NCBI GenBank assembly: GCA_045106295.1
Contig: JBGCEI010000199.1
Location: forward strand, 1-9,672
Length of the DNA stretch: 9,672 nucleotides
From: WTJX01 sp045106295
Lineage (GTDB): Bacteria; Bacteroidota; Bacteroidia; Cytophagales; JAAEPT01
Reading direction: 5' to 3'
Below are positions 1 to 6,603 of this stretch, piece by piece. The notes under the pieces are model-generated. The model was given only the letters and a program-made list of their open reading frames with translations. It did not search any database and had not been told where the DNA came from. Positions within the stretch are counted from its first letter, which is position 1; every line of letters begins with the position of its first letter. Both the position numbers and the translations under genes were made by a program.

Positions 1-1185
1 TCTAGCATATTCCATCACCATACATTGCATACCCAGGCAAATACCTAATGTAGGAATATTGTTTTCTCTAGCGTATTGGATTGCTTTAATTTTTCCCTCC
101 ATACCTCTTTCTCCAAAACCTGGAGCGATTAACATACCATCTAAATCTTTAAGAGAGTCAGTATCACCATCAGCCAAGTTTTCTGACTGAATCCAGTCAA
201 TCTTCACCTTACACCTATTAGTGGCACCAGCGTGGATAAATGATTCACTGATTGATTTGTAGGCATCAGGTAATTCTACATACTTACCTATTAAACCAAT
301 TGTAATTGTTTCAGTAGGGTTCTTATGTTTTTGTAAGAATTCCTTCCATTGTTCTAGCTGAGTATCTTGTTTGGTAGATAACTTAAACTTGTCTAATACC
401 AATTCATCCAATTTTTGATCCTTCATCATCAAAGGAACATCGTAAATGGTTTCTGCATCAGATGCACTGATTACTGCACTTTGATCTACGTTACAAAACA
501 GGGCTATCTTACGCCTTAATTCATCAGGTAAATCATGTTCTGATCTACAAACAATAATGTCAGCATGGATTCCAGATTCTGAAAGTTGTTTGACAGAATG
601 TTGAGTAGGCTTTGTTTTTAATTCTTGAGCTGCTTTTAAGTACGGAACTAAGGTTAAATGGATGGATAATACATTCTCATTTCCCATCTCCCATTTAAAC
701 TGACGCATAGCCTCAATAAAAGGAAGAGATTCAATATCTCCTACACAACCACCTAGCTCAGTAATAACAATATCGTATTTTGTTTTTTCTCGGATTAACC
801 TAAAATAACGTTTGATCTCGTCCGTAATGTGAGGAACTACTTGTACCGTTTTCCCCAAAAAAGCACCTTCTCTTTCTTTATTGATTACATCATTGTAAAT
901 ACGCCCTGTAGTAACATTGTTTGCTTGTGAGGTAGGCTTCCCTAAAAAGCGTTCATAATGCCCTAAATCCAAATCTGTTTCAGCACCGTCGTCCGTTACG
1001 TAGCATTCGCCATGTTCGTAAGGATTCAGTGTTCCTGGGTCAATATTAATGTAAGGGTCAAATTTTTGGATTGTAACAGAAAACCCTCTCGATTGTAGCA
1101 GCTTTCCGAGTGAAGCTGAAATGATACCTTTTCCTAAAGATGATGTTACTCCACCGGTAACGAATATGTATTTTGGGTTCTCCAT
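1..1185 (-). CDS. pyrG: CTP synthase, 3' end cut off by the window edge
   Basis: This gene encodes CTP synthase, the cytosolic enzyme that aminates UTP to CTP using ATP and glutamine. I translated 395 residues by hand from the ATG at 1185; full-length enzymes have about 535-545, so roughly the last 145 residues lie outside the window. The N-terminal synthetase domain is complete: it starts MENPKYIFVTGG, has the P-loop GGVTSSLGKG (11-20), the DLDLGHYERF motif (71-80, with Asp73 expected to bind Mg) and ITELGGCVGDIES (141-153, Glu143). The glutamine amidotransferase domain begins near residue 295 and includes the oxyanion segment APGFGERG (354-361) and the nucleophile motif GICLGMQ with Cys383. 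The catalytic His and Glu would be in the missing part. The reading frame is intact up to the edge. The gene is divergent from adk, with a promoter-like box 21 bp upstream. Identification is secure. Confidence 0.98.
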   Translation of the reverse strand, partial: MENPKYIFVTGGVTSSLGKGIISASLGKLLQSRGFSVTIQKFDPYINIDPGTLNPYEHGECYVTDDGAETDLDLGHYERFLGKPTSQANNVTTGRIYNDVINKEREGAFLGKTVQVVPHITDEIKRYFRLIREKTKYDIVITELGGCVGDIESLPFIEAMRQFKWEMGNENVLSIHLTLVPYLKAAQELKTKPTQHSVKQLSESGIHADIIVCRSEHDLPDELRRKIALFCNVDQSAVISASDAETIYDVPLMMKDQKLDELVLDKFKLSTKQDTQLEQWKEFLQKHKNPTETITIGLIGKYVELPDAYKSISESFIHAGATNRCKVKIDWIQSENLADGDTDSLKDLDGMLIAPGFGERGMEGKIKAIQYARENNIPTLGICLGMQCMVMEYAR

Positions 1186-1205
1186 AGATTTGTTCCTATG
1201 GGATA

Positions 1206-1213
1206 CAAAGGTA
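1206..1213 (-). promoter_or_regulatory. Predicted -7 promoter box for pyrG
   Basis: On the minus strand this reads TACCTTTG, a full match to the Bacteroidota sigma-70 -7 consensus TAnnTTTG. It would start transcription about 14 nt before the pyrG ATG. A TTTG lies upstream at 1239-1242, but the 25-nt spacing is longer than the usual 19-21, so the -33 element is uncertain. Confidence 0.5.
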
Positions 1214-1293
1214 GGCGTTTCTTTCTATTCTCAGCTACCAAAGAGTTAAAAAACTAAATATTTTTTATGCGCTATTTCTTGGAAAACCTAGAA

Positions 1294-1319
1294 AATACTC
1301 TTTACTAGTAAAAACTATT
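1294..1319. repeat. Imperfect 26-bp palindrome between pyrG and adk
   Basis: The core TTTACTAGTAAA (1301-1312) is a perfect 12-bp palindrome. Extending outward to 26 bp, 11 of 13 base pairs are symmetrical. It sits in the 197-bp divergent spacer, about 80 bp upstream of the predicted pyrG box and 33 bp upstream of the predicted adk box. A dimeric regulator site is possible, but the spacer is AT-rich and chance is not excluded. Confidence 0.35.
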
Positions 1320-1351
1320 AGGTAAAGCTGCTGAAACACAGTAGAACTCAT

Positions 1352-1359
1352 TATATTTG
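1352..1359 (+). promoter_or_regulatory. Predicted -7 promoter box for adk
   Basis: The sequence TATATTTG matches the Bacteroidota -7 consensus TAnnTTTG. It ends 23 bp before the adk ATG, which would leave a leader of roughly 17 nt. No convincing TTTG/TTG -33 element is present at the expected distance, so the call rests on one box and its position. Confidence 0.4.
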
Positions 1360-1382
1360 AGTCATATTTCAAACCACGTATT

Positions 1383-1958
1383 ATGTTGAATATTGTATTA
1401 TTTGGACCTCCAGGAGCAGGGAAAGGAACTCAAAGTGAAAAGCTAATTGAGCAGTACGATTTAGTACACCTTTCTACTGGAGATATTTTCAGAGCAAATA
1501 TTAAAGGAGAAACGCCATTAGGTAAGTTGGCTAAAAGTTATATCGATAAAGGACAGTTAGTGCCAGATAATGTAACTATCGACTTGTTAGAATCAGAAGT
1601 AGAAAAGTATAGCGACCCTAAAGGGTTTATTTTTGATGGGTTCCCAAGAACGACAGCTCAAGCAAAAGCATTAGACGGTTTCCTAAACGAAAGGGGAACG
1701 CCTATCTCAGCTATGATAGCATTAGAAGTATCAGAAGACGAGTTAAAAGTACGCTTGGCAGGTAGAGCAATAGTAAGTGGGAGAACAGATGATGCTGATC
1801 CTGAAGTGATTCAACAGCGTATTGATACGTACAATAACGAAACAGCTCCTGTAAAAGGTTTTTACCAAGAGCAAGGACGTTTTGTTGGAATCAATGGAGT
1901 AGGAACTATTGATAGTATTTTCGATGCCGTTTGCAATGAGATTAATCAGTTAGCATAA
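1383..1958 (+). CDS. adk: Adenylate kinase, short-LID form
   Basis: Adenylate kinase converts ATP + AMP to 2 ADP in the cytosol and keeps the adenylate pool balanced. The 191-residue protein has the P-loop GPPGAGKGT (8-16), the AMP-binding region with STGDIFRANI (31-40) and the signature FIFDGFPRT (82-90). The LID segment around GRAIVSGRTDDADPE (127-141) is short and has no zinc-binding cysteines. It therefore belongs to the short-LID group of about 190 residues rather than the ~215-residue E. coli type; short forms are usual in Bacteroidota. The ATG at 1383 puts the P-loop at the standard distance from the N-terminus. No Shine-Dalgarno sequence is visible, as is normal for this phylum. The gene appears monocistronic: a TAnnTTTG box precedes it and a strong terminator follows. 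Its neighbour pyrG is divergent. In many relatives adk sits with hpt and obgE; here it does not. Confidence 0.98.
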   Translation: MLNIVLFGPPGAGKGTQSEKLIEQYDLVHLSTGDIFRANIKGETPLGKLAKSYIDKGQLVPDNVTIDLLESEVEKYSDPKGFIFDGFPRTTAQAKALDGFLNERGTPISAMIALEVSEDELKVRLAGRAIVSGRTDDADPEVIQQRIDTYNNETAPVKGFYQEQGRFVGINGVGTIDSIFDAVCNEINQLA

Positions 1959-2013
1959 TTTTAAAAAGATTTGGGTAGCAACTTCACGGTGTCCGTAGTA
2001 GCCTTTTTTTTAC

Positions 2014-2052
2014 AAGCCTTAGTTTATTACTTATATAAGCTAAGGCTTTTTT
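2014..2052 (+). terminator. Intrinsic terminator of adk
   Basis: A perfect 9-bp stem is formed by AAGCCTTAG (2014-2022) and CTAAGGCTT (2040-2048), with a 17-nt AT-rich loop and a T-run continuing to 2052. It lies 55 bp after the adk stop. On the opposite strand, facing the end of pth, no T-tract follows the hairpin, so it would serve pth poorly if at all. Confidence 0.85.
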
Positions 2053-2118
2053 AGTGATAAATTTTAAGTGTTGAAAAGGCTCCAACAGATGCTGCCATCG
2101 TGGCTGCAGTATGTGGTA

Positions 2119-2682
2119 CTAGCCATTGTATCGATTCATCATTCTATTTACACCTTCCAAGCAAAAAGAAATACAAGCTTCACTCGCTTTTTTTACAATA
2201 GGAGAGATTTTATCCTGCTCTTCAGGAGTAAAAGGAGTTAGCACATAATGTGCTTGTGATCCTTTTGGATAATTGTTTCCAATACCAAACCTCATGCGAG
2301 CGTAGTGCTGTGTTTCAAGCATGTATTCAGTATTAGTTAGTCCATTGTGACCACCACTAGAACCTTTTGTTTTAGTGCGTAATTTCCCAAAAGGGAGAGC
2401 TACATCGTCTGTAATAACTAATAAGTTCTCTACAGGGATTTTTTTTTCTTTCAACCAGTAACGGATGGATTTACCGCTTAGGTTCATGAAGGTGTTTGGC
2501 TTTAGTAGGTAAATAGTCTTGCCTTTGTGTCTAAACTCAGTAATGAAGCCATAGCGTTTCATTTCAAAAGAAACATCTTTTGTTGCTGCAAGCTCATCTA
2601 TCACCATAAACCCAATATTATGCCTCGTTTCATGATATTCTGGGCCTATGTTTCCTAGGCCGACAATTAAAAATTTACTCAT
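2119..2682 (-). CDS. pth: Peptidyl-tRNA hydrolase
   Basis: Pth cleaves the ester bond of peptidyl-tRNAs released from stalled or aborted ribosomes and so recycles tRNA in the cytosol. The 187-residue protein has the usual length and all family motifs: GLGNIG with Asn11, the catalytic His21 in TRHNIGF, KPNTFMNLSG with Asn67, the TDD motif near residues 91-93 that includes the conserved Asp, and GSSGGHNG with Asn113. The ATG at 2682 gives the standard N-terminus MSKFLIVGLGN. The gene follows rplY in the same direction after a 69-bp gap. That gap is largely filled by a terminator hairpin ending close to the pth start, and I see no separate pth promoter. Expression may therefore depend on readthrough from prs-rplY. 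The prs/rplY/pth or rplY/pth order is a familiar bacterial arrangement, linking Pth to translation. Confidence 0.97.
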   Translation of the reverse strand: MSKFLIVGLGNIGPEYHETRHNIGFMVIDELAATKDVSFEMKRYGFITEFRHKGKTIYLLKPNTFMNLSGKSIRYWLKEKKIPVENLLVITDDVALPFGKLRTKTKGSSGGHNGLTNTEYMLETQHYARMRFGIGNNYPKGSQAHYVLTPFTPEEQDKISPIVKKASEACISFCLEGVNRMMNRYNG

Positions 2683-2692
2683 TGCTTTAAAA

Positions 2693-2729
2693 CAAAAAAA
2701 ACTCCGACTAATGAACAGTCGGAGTTTTT
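2693..2729 (-). terminator. Intrinsic terminator between rplY and pth
   Basis: The stem AACTCCGACT (2700-2709) pairs perfectly with AGTCGGAGTT (2717-2726) over 10 bp around a 7-nt loop. Flanking A and T runs extend the pairing to 13 bp. On the minus strand the hairpin is followed by eight T residues (complement of 2693-2700), so it is canonical for the rplY transcript. It ends 10 bp before the pth start codon, so it may act as a readthrough point or attenuator for pth. Confidence 0.9.
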
Positions 2730-2751
2730 AAAATTAAAATTATGTTTTTTC

Positions 2752-3369
2752 TTAAGCTTCTGCTTCTTCACTTGGTGCTTCTTCTCCTTCGCCTTCCGCA
2801 TCATCTTCATTCAATGCTTGACGAAGAGCTCTAGGTATTTGAACAGATGCAACAGATACTTGAGGGTTCGTGATTATTTCTAATTCACCTGCTTCAATGT
2901 CTACTACTTTGATTGTCTTACCTAATTCTAGTCCAGAAACGTCTAGTTTCATAGTGTCAGGCATGTGTGGAGGTAAAGCTTTTACTCTAACAGTTCTAGC
3001 TTTTAAATATAATTTACCACCTTTTTTAACACCTGGTGCAGATCCTTCTAATTCAACAGGGATGTCCATTACGATTGCCTTCTTGTCAGAAATCTCATAG
3101 AAGTCAACATGAAGTAGAATTTCACTTACTGGGTGAAACTGAGCTTCTTTAATGATACATTTTTTGATATCACCTTCGATGTTTAGTTCAACGAAGTATG
3201 CATCTGGAGTGTACAATAACTCTCTAAATAGAATAGCAGGTGCGGTGAAATGAACGGCTTCTTTTCCTCCGTAAACTACTCCTGGAACAAATCCATCTAA
3301 TCTTGCTTGTTTAGTGGATGCTTTAGAGATATCTTCTCTTTTGTAGGCTAAAATTTCTGTTGTTTTCAT
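2752..3369 (-). CDS. rplY: 50S ribosomal protein L25 (CTC/TL5 long form)
   Basis: L25 binds 5S rRNA in the large ribosomal subunit. The 205-residue protein is the two-domain CTC/TL5 type rather than the ~95-residue E. coli form. The N-terminal 5S-rRNA-binding domain spans about residues 1-95, with FVPGVVYGG (27-35) and HPVSEILLHVDFYEI (79-93). A C-terminal beta domain covers about 98-180. The protein ends in a strongly acidic, low-complexity tail (about 187-205) rich in Glu, Asp and Ala, a common ending in Bacteroidota L25. The ATG at 3369 begins MKTTEILAYKRED, which fits the family. It lies 72 bp downstream of the prs stop in the same direction, with a small hairpin in the gap and a strong terminator after its own stop. 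It is probably co-transcribed with prs. Identification is secure. Confidence 0.97.
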   Translation of the reverse strand: MKTTEILAYKREDISKASTKQARLDGFVPGVVYGGKEAVHFTAPAILFRELLYTPDAYFVELNIEGDIKKCIIKEAQFHPVSEILLHVDFYEISDKKAIVMDIPVELEGSAPGVKKGGKLYLKARTVRVKALPPHMPDTMKLDVSGLELGKTIKVVDIEAGELEIITNPQVSVASVQIPRALRQALNEDDAEGEGEEAPSEEAEA

Positions 3370-3390
3370 AATGCTTTTATCTGTATGTTT

Positions 3391-3408
3391 CTACGGATTT
3401 TGCCGTAG
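3391..3408 (-). promoter_or_regulatory. Small hairpin in the leader of rplY
   Basis: An inverted repeat CTACGG (3391-3396) / CCGTAG (3403-3408) with a 6-nt loop lies 21 nt upstream of the rplY ATG. No T-run follows on either strand, so it is not a terminator. It could be an mRNA processing site or translational control element between prs and rplY; function is unproven. Confidence 0.35.
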
Positions 3409-3441
3409 CCTAAAAAACGGAGTGCAAATATCAGAAAAAAA

Positions 3442-4377
3442 TTATTGGATAACAAATAATGAGCTGATAGACTCATGAGTTCTTAGCTTAGTAATAGCAT
3501 GAGCAAACAAAGGACCGATATCTAAGGCTTTTATTTTAGTTGATTCCTTTTTTAAAGGGATTGTATTTGTGACTACTAATTCTTGTAAGCTAGAATTTTC
3601 TATATTTTCGTATGCTTTTCCAGAAAGGATGGGGTGAGTACAGATAGCTCGTACGCTCAGAGCACCTTTTTCTAATAATAAGTCAGCGGCTTTTGACATA
3701 GTACCTCCGGTATCTATTAAGTCATCTACTAAAACAACATTAGCACCAGTAACATCTCCAATTAACTGCATGGAAGCTACTTGGTTAGCTCTTTCTCTGT
3801 GTTTATCACAAACTACTAAATCAGCACCAAAGTACTTGGCGTAACTCCTTGTTCTTTTTACGCCACCGACATCAGGAGAAGCAAAAATTAGATTGTCTAA
3901 TTTTAACGATTCAATGTAGGGTACAAATACAGAAGAAGCATGCAAGTGATCTAAAGGAATATCGAAGAAACCCTGGATTTGACCAGCATGAAGGTCAGCA
4001 GTCATGATACGGTCAGCGCCAGAAGCAGTTAATAAGTTAGCTACTAATTTTGCTCCAATGGCAACTCTAGGTTTGTCTTTTCTATCTTGTCTAGCATAGC
4101 CATAATATGGGATTACTGCAGTTACGTAAGCAGCAGAAGCTCTTTTGGCAGCATCTATCATTAATAGAAGCTCCATTAGGTTGTCGTTATTAGGGTTAGT
4201 GGATTGTACTAGGAATAAGTGATGACCCCTTACAGATTCATTGAAATGGACAGATAATTCACCATCGCTAAATTTTTCTATGCTTACGTCGCCTAGCTCA
4301 CAACCAAATGTTTTACAAAGACCTTTCGCAAATTTTTCAGAGTTGTTTCCAGCAAATATTTTAGTTAATTGTTCCAT
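3442..4377 (-). CDS. prs: Ribose-phosphate pyrophosphokinase (PRPP synthetase)
   Basis: Prs transfers pyrophosphate from ATP to ribose 5-phosphate to make PRPP, the precursor for purine, pyrimidine, histidine, tryptophan and NAD synthesis and for salvage. The 311-residue length fits class I enzymes. Visible motifs are the N-terminal IFAGNNSEKFA (7-17), FSDGELSVHFNESVRG (36-51), the ATP-binding region YYGYARQDRKDKPR (91-104), ADLHAGQIQGFFDIPLDHL (127-145), the catalytic flexible loop near DKHRERANQVASMQLIGDV (191-209), and the PRPP loop VLVDDLIDTGGT (215-226). The ATG at 4377 gives the usual start. A Bacteroidota-type -7 box lies 26 bp upstream. prs is the first gene of a likely prs-rplY-pth unit. 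The apt gene elsewhere in the window consumes its product. Identification is secure. Confidence 0.98.
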   Translation of the reverse strand: MEQLTKIFAGNNSEKFAKGLCKTFGCELGDVSIEKFSDGELSVHFNESVRGHHLFLVQSTNPNNDNLMELLLMIDAAKRASAAYVTAVIPYYGYARQDRKDKPRVAIGAKLVANLLTASGADRIMTADLHAGQIQGFFDIPLDHLHASSVFVPYIESLKLDNLIFASPDVGGVKRTRSYAKYFGADLVVCDKHRERANQVASMQLIGDVTGANVVLVDDLIDTGGTMSKAADLLLEKGALSVRAICTHPILSGKAYENIENSSLQELVVTNTIPLKKESTKIKALDIGPLFAHAITKLRTHESISSLFVIQ

Positions 4378-4403
4378 GAAGTATGTGTCTCATTCAATGA
4401 ATA

Positions 4404-4411
4404 CAAAACTA
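4404..4411 (-). promoter_or_regulatory. Predicted -7 promoter box for prs
   Basis: On the minus strand this reads TAGTTTTG, a full match to TAnnTTTG. It would place the transcription start about 20 nt before the prs ATG. The region upstream is too AT-rich to pick a -33 element with confidence. Confidence 0.45.
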
Positions 4412-4481
4412 AAAATTATTTAACTAAAATAAGGGAAATGTGGGGATTTAATTCAAGTTGGTTTTTGAGTGATTTGCATAA

Positions 4482-4583
4482 GGGATAGAAGCGGTTACCC
4501 CGCAGCCCGCCTGCCGGTAGGCACGGTGTAGCGAGGAGTAAAAGCGGATAGCCCGACCCTGAATGCAATGAGGGGGAATGCCC
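4482..4583 (+). ncRNA. Structured, GC-richer intergenic element (possible Flavo-1-type RNA or repeat)
   Basis: This roughly 100-bp block stands out by higher GC content and can fold into a branched structure. The closing pairs are GGGAT (4482-4486) with ATGCCC (4578-4583, one bulged G). A second arm pairs TTACCCCGC (4495-4503) with GCGAGGAGTAA (4531-4541), using two bulged A residues. A short third arm pairs CCCT (4557-4560) with AGGG (4571-4574). The motif AAGCGG occurs twice, at 4489-4494 and 4542-4547, followed in the second case by ATAGCCCGA. From memory, similar AGCGG...GCGGATAGCCCGA blocks recur between genes in flavobacterial genomes and may correspond to the Flavo-1 RNA motif; I cannot check this here. 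The strand is assigned by resemblance only. It lies after the stop of the secreted-protein gene and before the prs promoter. Confidence 0.5.
4509..4522. repeat. Short GC-rich palindrome nested in the structured element
   Basis: GCCTGCCGGTAGGC is self-complementary apart from a G-T pair on each side of the centre. It forms a tight hairpin at the tip of the second arm of the surrounding element. Closely related CCTGCCGGTAGG-type palindromes are, as I recall, common between flavobacterial genes, which suggests one repeat inserted into the variable loop of another. Confidence 0.5.
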
Positions 4584-4612
4584 AAAATTGAAATAAAATG
4601 ACGTCGGAGTAT

Positions 4613-5242
4613 TTAGTGTCTTTTCCGCATTCTTGAATTGGCGTATTCAAAAACGGAAATTAAATCACTCACTTTATGTGGTTTTAGTTTATTATTTTTA
4701 ATAAAAGTCTTTACCTCTTCTTTTAATAAAGGAAAAAGGGAGTAGATACTTTTTTTGTTAGCTTCAAAAGGGTGAATGATTCCTCTTTTATCTAACATAA
4801 AAAAAAGATAGGCTTCTGTGTTTTGAGAGAGGTACATCGCTGAGCCTATTGAAAACGGTGAATATTGTGTGGTTTGAGGACGGTAAACGAGGTCTTTTCG
4901 TAAAAGGGAATAGCTGTTTTCATAAAGAATTTCAAAAAGGGTAGGGCGTTGAAATCCATTGCTTTGCTTTACTTCTATTTTTTTGAAATAACGAGTTATG
5001 TCACTTTGAGAGTCTTTAAAAGTGAGTTTGTTAATTTGTACAGGGCTATATGTTTTTAGTTTGCCGTTTTCATTAAGAAATACTACATCGTTTGTGAAGT
5101 TGTATTGCACCTGAGAAGAGATGGAGTCTCCACTTGTCAGGTAAAGCGTGCCTTTGTGCCATTGTTTGGATGAAAAACGCTGAGCGGTCAGGGAGAGGCT
5201 TAGTAAGGAGGCGAGGAAGAATAGGGATAGATTTTGAGACAT
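4613..5242 (-). CDS. Secreted protein of unknown function
   Basis: I do not recognise a named family. The 209-residue protein starts with a Sec-type signal peptide: a short polar start, a hydrophobic core LSLFFLASLLSLSL (5-18) and a likely cleavage after SLTA (residue 20), before QRFSS. There is no lipobox cysteine, so it is probably periplasmic or exported further. The mature part opens with WHKGTLYLTSGD (28-39) followed by alternating hydrophobic and polar stretches, suggesting a small beta-rich domain. Similar 'W-x-x-G-x-L-x-L-x-x-G-D' openings occur in uncharacterised Bacteroidota secreted proteins. The C-terminal third (about 160-209) is lysine-rich and looks more helical, ending RMRKRH. 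It lies 85 bp downstream of the ABC permease genes in the same direction. No clear promoter is visible in the gap, so co-transcription is possible but not shown. Confidence 0.8.
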   Translation of the reverse strand: MSQNLSLFFLASLLSLSLTAQRFSSKQWHKGTLYLTSGDSISSQVQYNFTNDVVFLNENGKLKTYSPVQINKLTFKDSQSDITRYFKKIEVKQSNGFQRPTLFEILYENSYSLLRKDLVYRPQTTQYSPFSIGSAMYLSQNTEAYLFFMLDKRGIIHPFEANKKSIYSLFPLLKEEVKTFIKNNKLKPHKVSDLISVFEYANSRMRKRH

Positions 5243-5327
5243 GAGATGTAAGAAATGGAGTTCGGTGTCTGAGGTATGGGGCTTGCGGTTTGAATTTTTT
5301 CTTTTGGAATGTCTAATTGTTAATTCA

Positions 5328-6599
5328 TTATTCTGACCTTAAGGCATCTACTGGTTTTATTCTAACAGCTCGTTGTGCGGGCAGGAGACCTGCTAGTGCT
5401 CCAAAAACAGCAATCATACCAATAGCACCTAAAGAGGTGTAAAACTGGACAGAAGGACTTAGAAACATGCTATTTTTCTTACCAGATAGCTGTGTGAAGC
5501 TACTTTCCATTAAACCAGATTCTACAAAAAAAGCTGCTCCGATGAAACCAATGATTCCTGCTAAAGTAGTGAGTACAATGGATTCTAAAATCACTTGACT
5601 TTTAATATCCCACGGCTTGGCACCAATAGCTCTTCTGAGTCCAAACTCTTGCGTCCGTTCGTTAACGACTATTAGTAGAATGTTGCTTACGCCAATAATT
5701 CCTGCTAGCAGTGTGCCAATACCGACAATCCAAATGAGTACGTTGATACCTGTAAATAAAGAATTAATGCTGTTGTATCTGGCTGCTAAATTGAAATTAC
5801 CATAGACAAATTTATCGTCTGGATGGATGTTGTTTTTCTCTCTCAGAGCTTTTAATGTTTTTTGTAATAATATCTTTGCGTCGGCTTCTTTTGTCCCTGT
5901 TACAGCCATGAAATCAACTTTATTACCTGAGTTGAAAGCTTTTTGGAATGTAGTCATGGGTACATAAATAGTTTCTAAATCTCGTTCAGACCTGCCTCCA
6001 GTACTATTTGTTCCTGCAACACCTATTACTTTAAAGAATACGCCTTTTACTTTAATGAACTCACCGATGGGGTTTTCATCATTATCGAAGAGTACTTCTC
6101 TCACACGTTCGCCAATTACGGCTACCTTTCGTTTTTGATCAATGTCTCCTTTATTCAAGAAACGACCTTCTTTCATGAAAATAGAGTAGATGTCATAAAT
6201 AGCGGGGAAGTCACCAGACACAGTGAATGCTTCTGATTTATTTCCCCTTACTACATTGTTAGATCCTGTAAAGCCTCCTAATCTACATCTGGGAATGGCA
6301 GACCTTATTTCAGGAATAGAAGAAGTGAGTAGCTGGGCATCGTCAGTCAGTAATTTTATTTTTCTACCAGGAGGGTACCCTTCGTAAGCAATAGTGGTTC
6401 GCCCTCCCCAAATAAAAAACGTGTTGGACGCTATTCTATTAAATTTTTCTTTTACTCCTTTCTCAAAACCATCTCCTGTTGCTAGTAGTACAATTAGCGT
6501 GAAGACACCAGAGAAGACACCGAAAGCCGTTAAGAAGGTACGAGACTTATTCTTAGATAAGACATGAAATATTTCGTTCCATTTATCTTGGTCAAACAT
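5328..6599 (-). CDS. MacB/FtsX-type ABC transporter permease (second of the pair)
   Basis: This 423-residue inner-membrane protein has the MacB/FtsX architecture. A cytoplasmic N-terminus is followed by one membrane helix (about 23-42), then a large periplasmic MacB-type core domain (about 45-280), then three more helices (about 285-312, 338-360 and 385-408). The coupling segment NERTQEFGLRRAIGAKPWDI (313-332) and the ending AVRIKPVDALRSE are hallmarks of the FtsX-like permease domain. The ATG at 6599 lies 4 bp after the stop of the preceding permease, so the two are translated from one mRNA and probably form a heterodimer. This type of transporter works by mechanotransmission, driving periplasmic steps rather than passing substrate through the membrane helices; that is family knowledge. 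The substrate is unknown. Its N-terminal WNEIFHVLSKNKSRTFLTAFGVFSG resembles the corresponding part of the neighbour, consistent with an old duplication. Confidence 0.93.
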   Translation of the reverse strand: MFDQDKWNEIFHVLSKNKSRTFLTAFGVFSGVFTLIVLLATGDGFEKGVKEKFNRIASNTFFIWGGRTTIAYEGYPPGRKIKLLTDDAQLLTSSIPEIRSAIPRCRLGGFTGSNNVVRGNKSEAFTVSGDFPAIYDIYSIFMKEGRFLNKGDIDQKRKVAVIGERVREVLFDNDENPIGEFIKVKGVFFKVIGVAGTNSTGGRSERDLETIYVPMTTFQKAFNSGNKVDFMAVTGTKEADAKILLQKTLKALREKNNIHPDDKFVYGNFNLAARYNSINSLFTGINVLIWIVGIGTLLAGIIGVSNILLIVVNERTQEFGLRRAIGAKPWDIKSQVILESIVLTTLAGIIGFIGAAFFVESGLMESSFTQLSGKKNSMFLSPSVQFYTSLGAIGMIAVFGALAGLLPAQRAVRIKPVDALRSE

Positions 6600-6603
6600 A
6601 GGA

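Noticed and set aside
1975..2011. A second possible terminator before the main adk hairpin, because a run of T follows ACGG/CCGT
   Set aside because: The stem is only 4 bp and does not extend. The perfect 9-bp hairpin just downstream is the convincing terminator.
2070..2117. A coding-like stretch just after the adk terminator (reads VEKAPTDAAIVAAV on the plus strand), suggesting a gene remnant
   Set aside because: The frame has stops just upstream, runs into the antisense of pth and has no start or recognisable homologue. It is too short to separate from chance.
2870..3100. Open frames of up to about 115 codons antisense to real genes, for example opposite rplY, prs, both permeases and apt
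   Set aside because: Each lies opposite a gene of certain identity, has no family resemblance, and arises easily opposite AT-rich coding sequence.
4441..4612. The structured element as a terminator for the secreted-protein gene
   Set aside because: The element does lie downstream of that gene's stop on the minus strand, but its arms are bulged and branched and no T-tract follows on that strand.
5243..5327. A promoter for the secreted-protein gene in the gap after the permeases
   Set aside because: No TAnnTTTG box is present on the minus strand in this 85-bp gap. An unusual promoter cannot be excluded.
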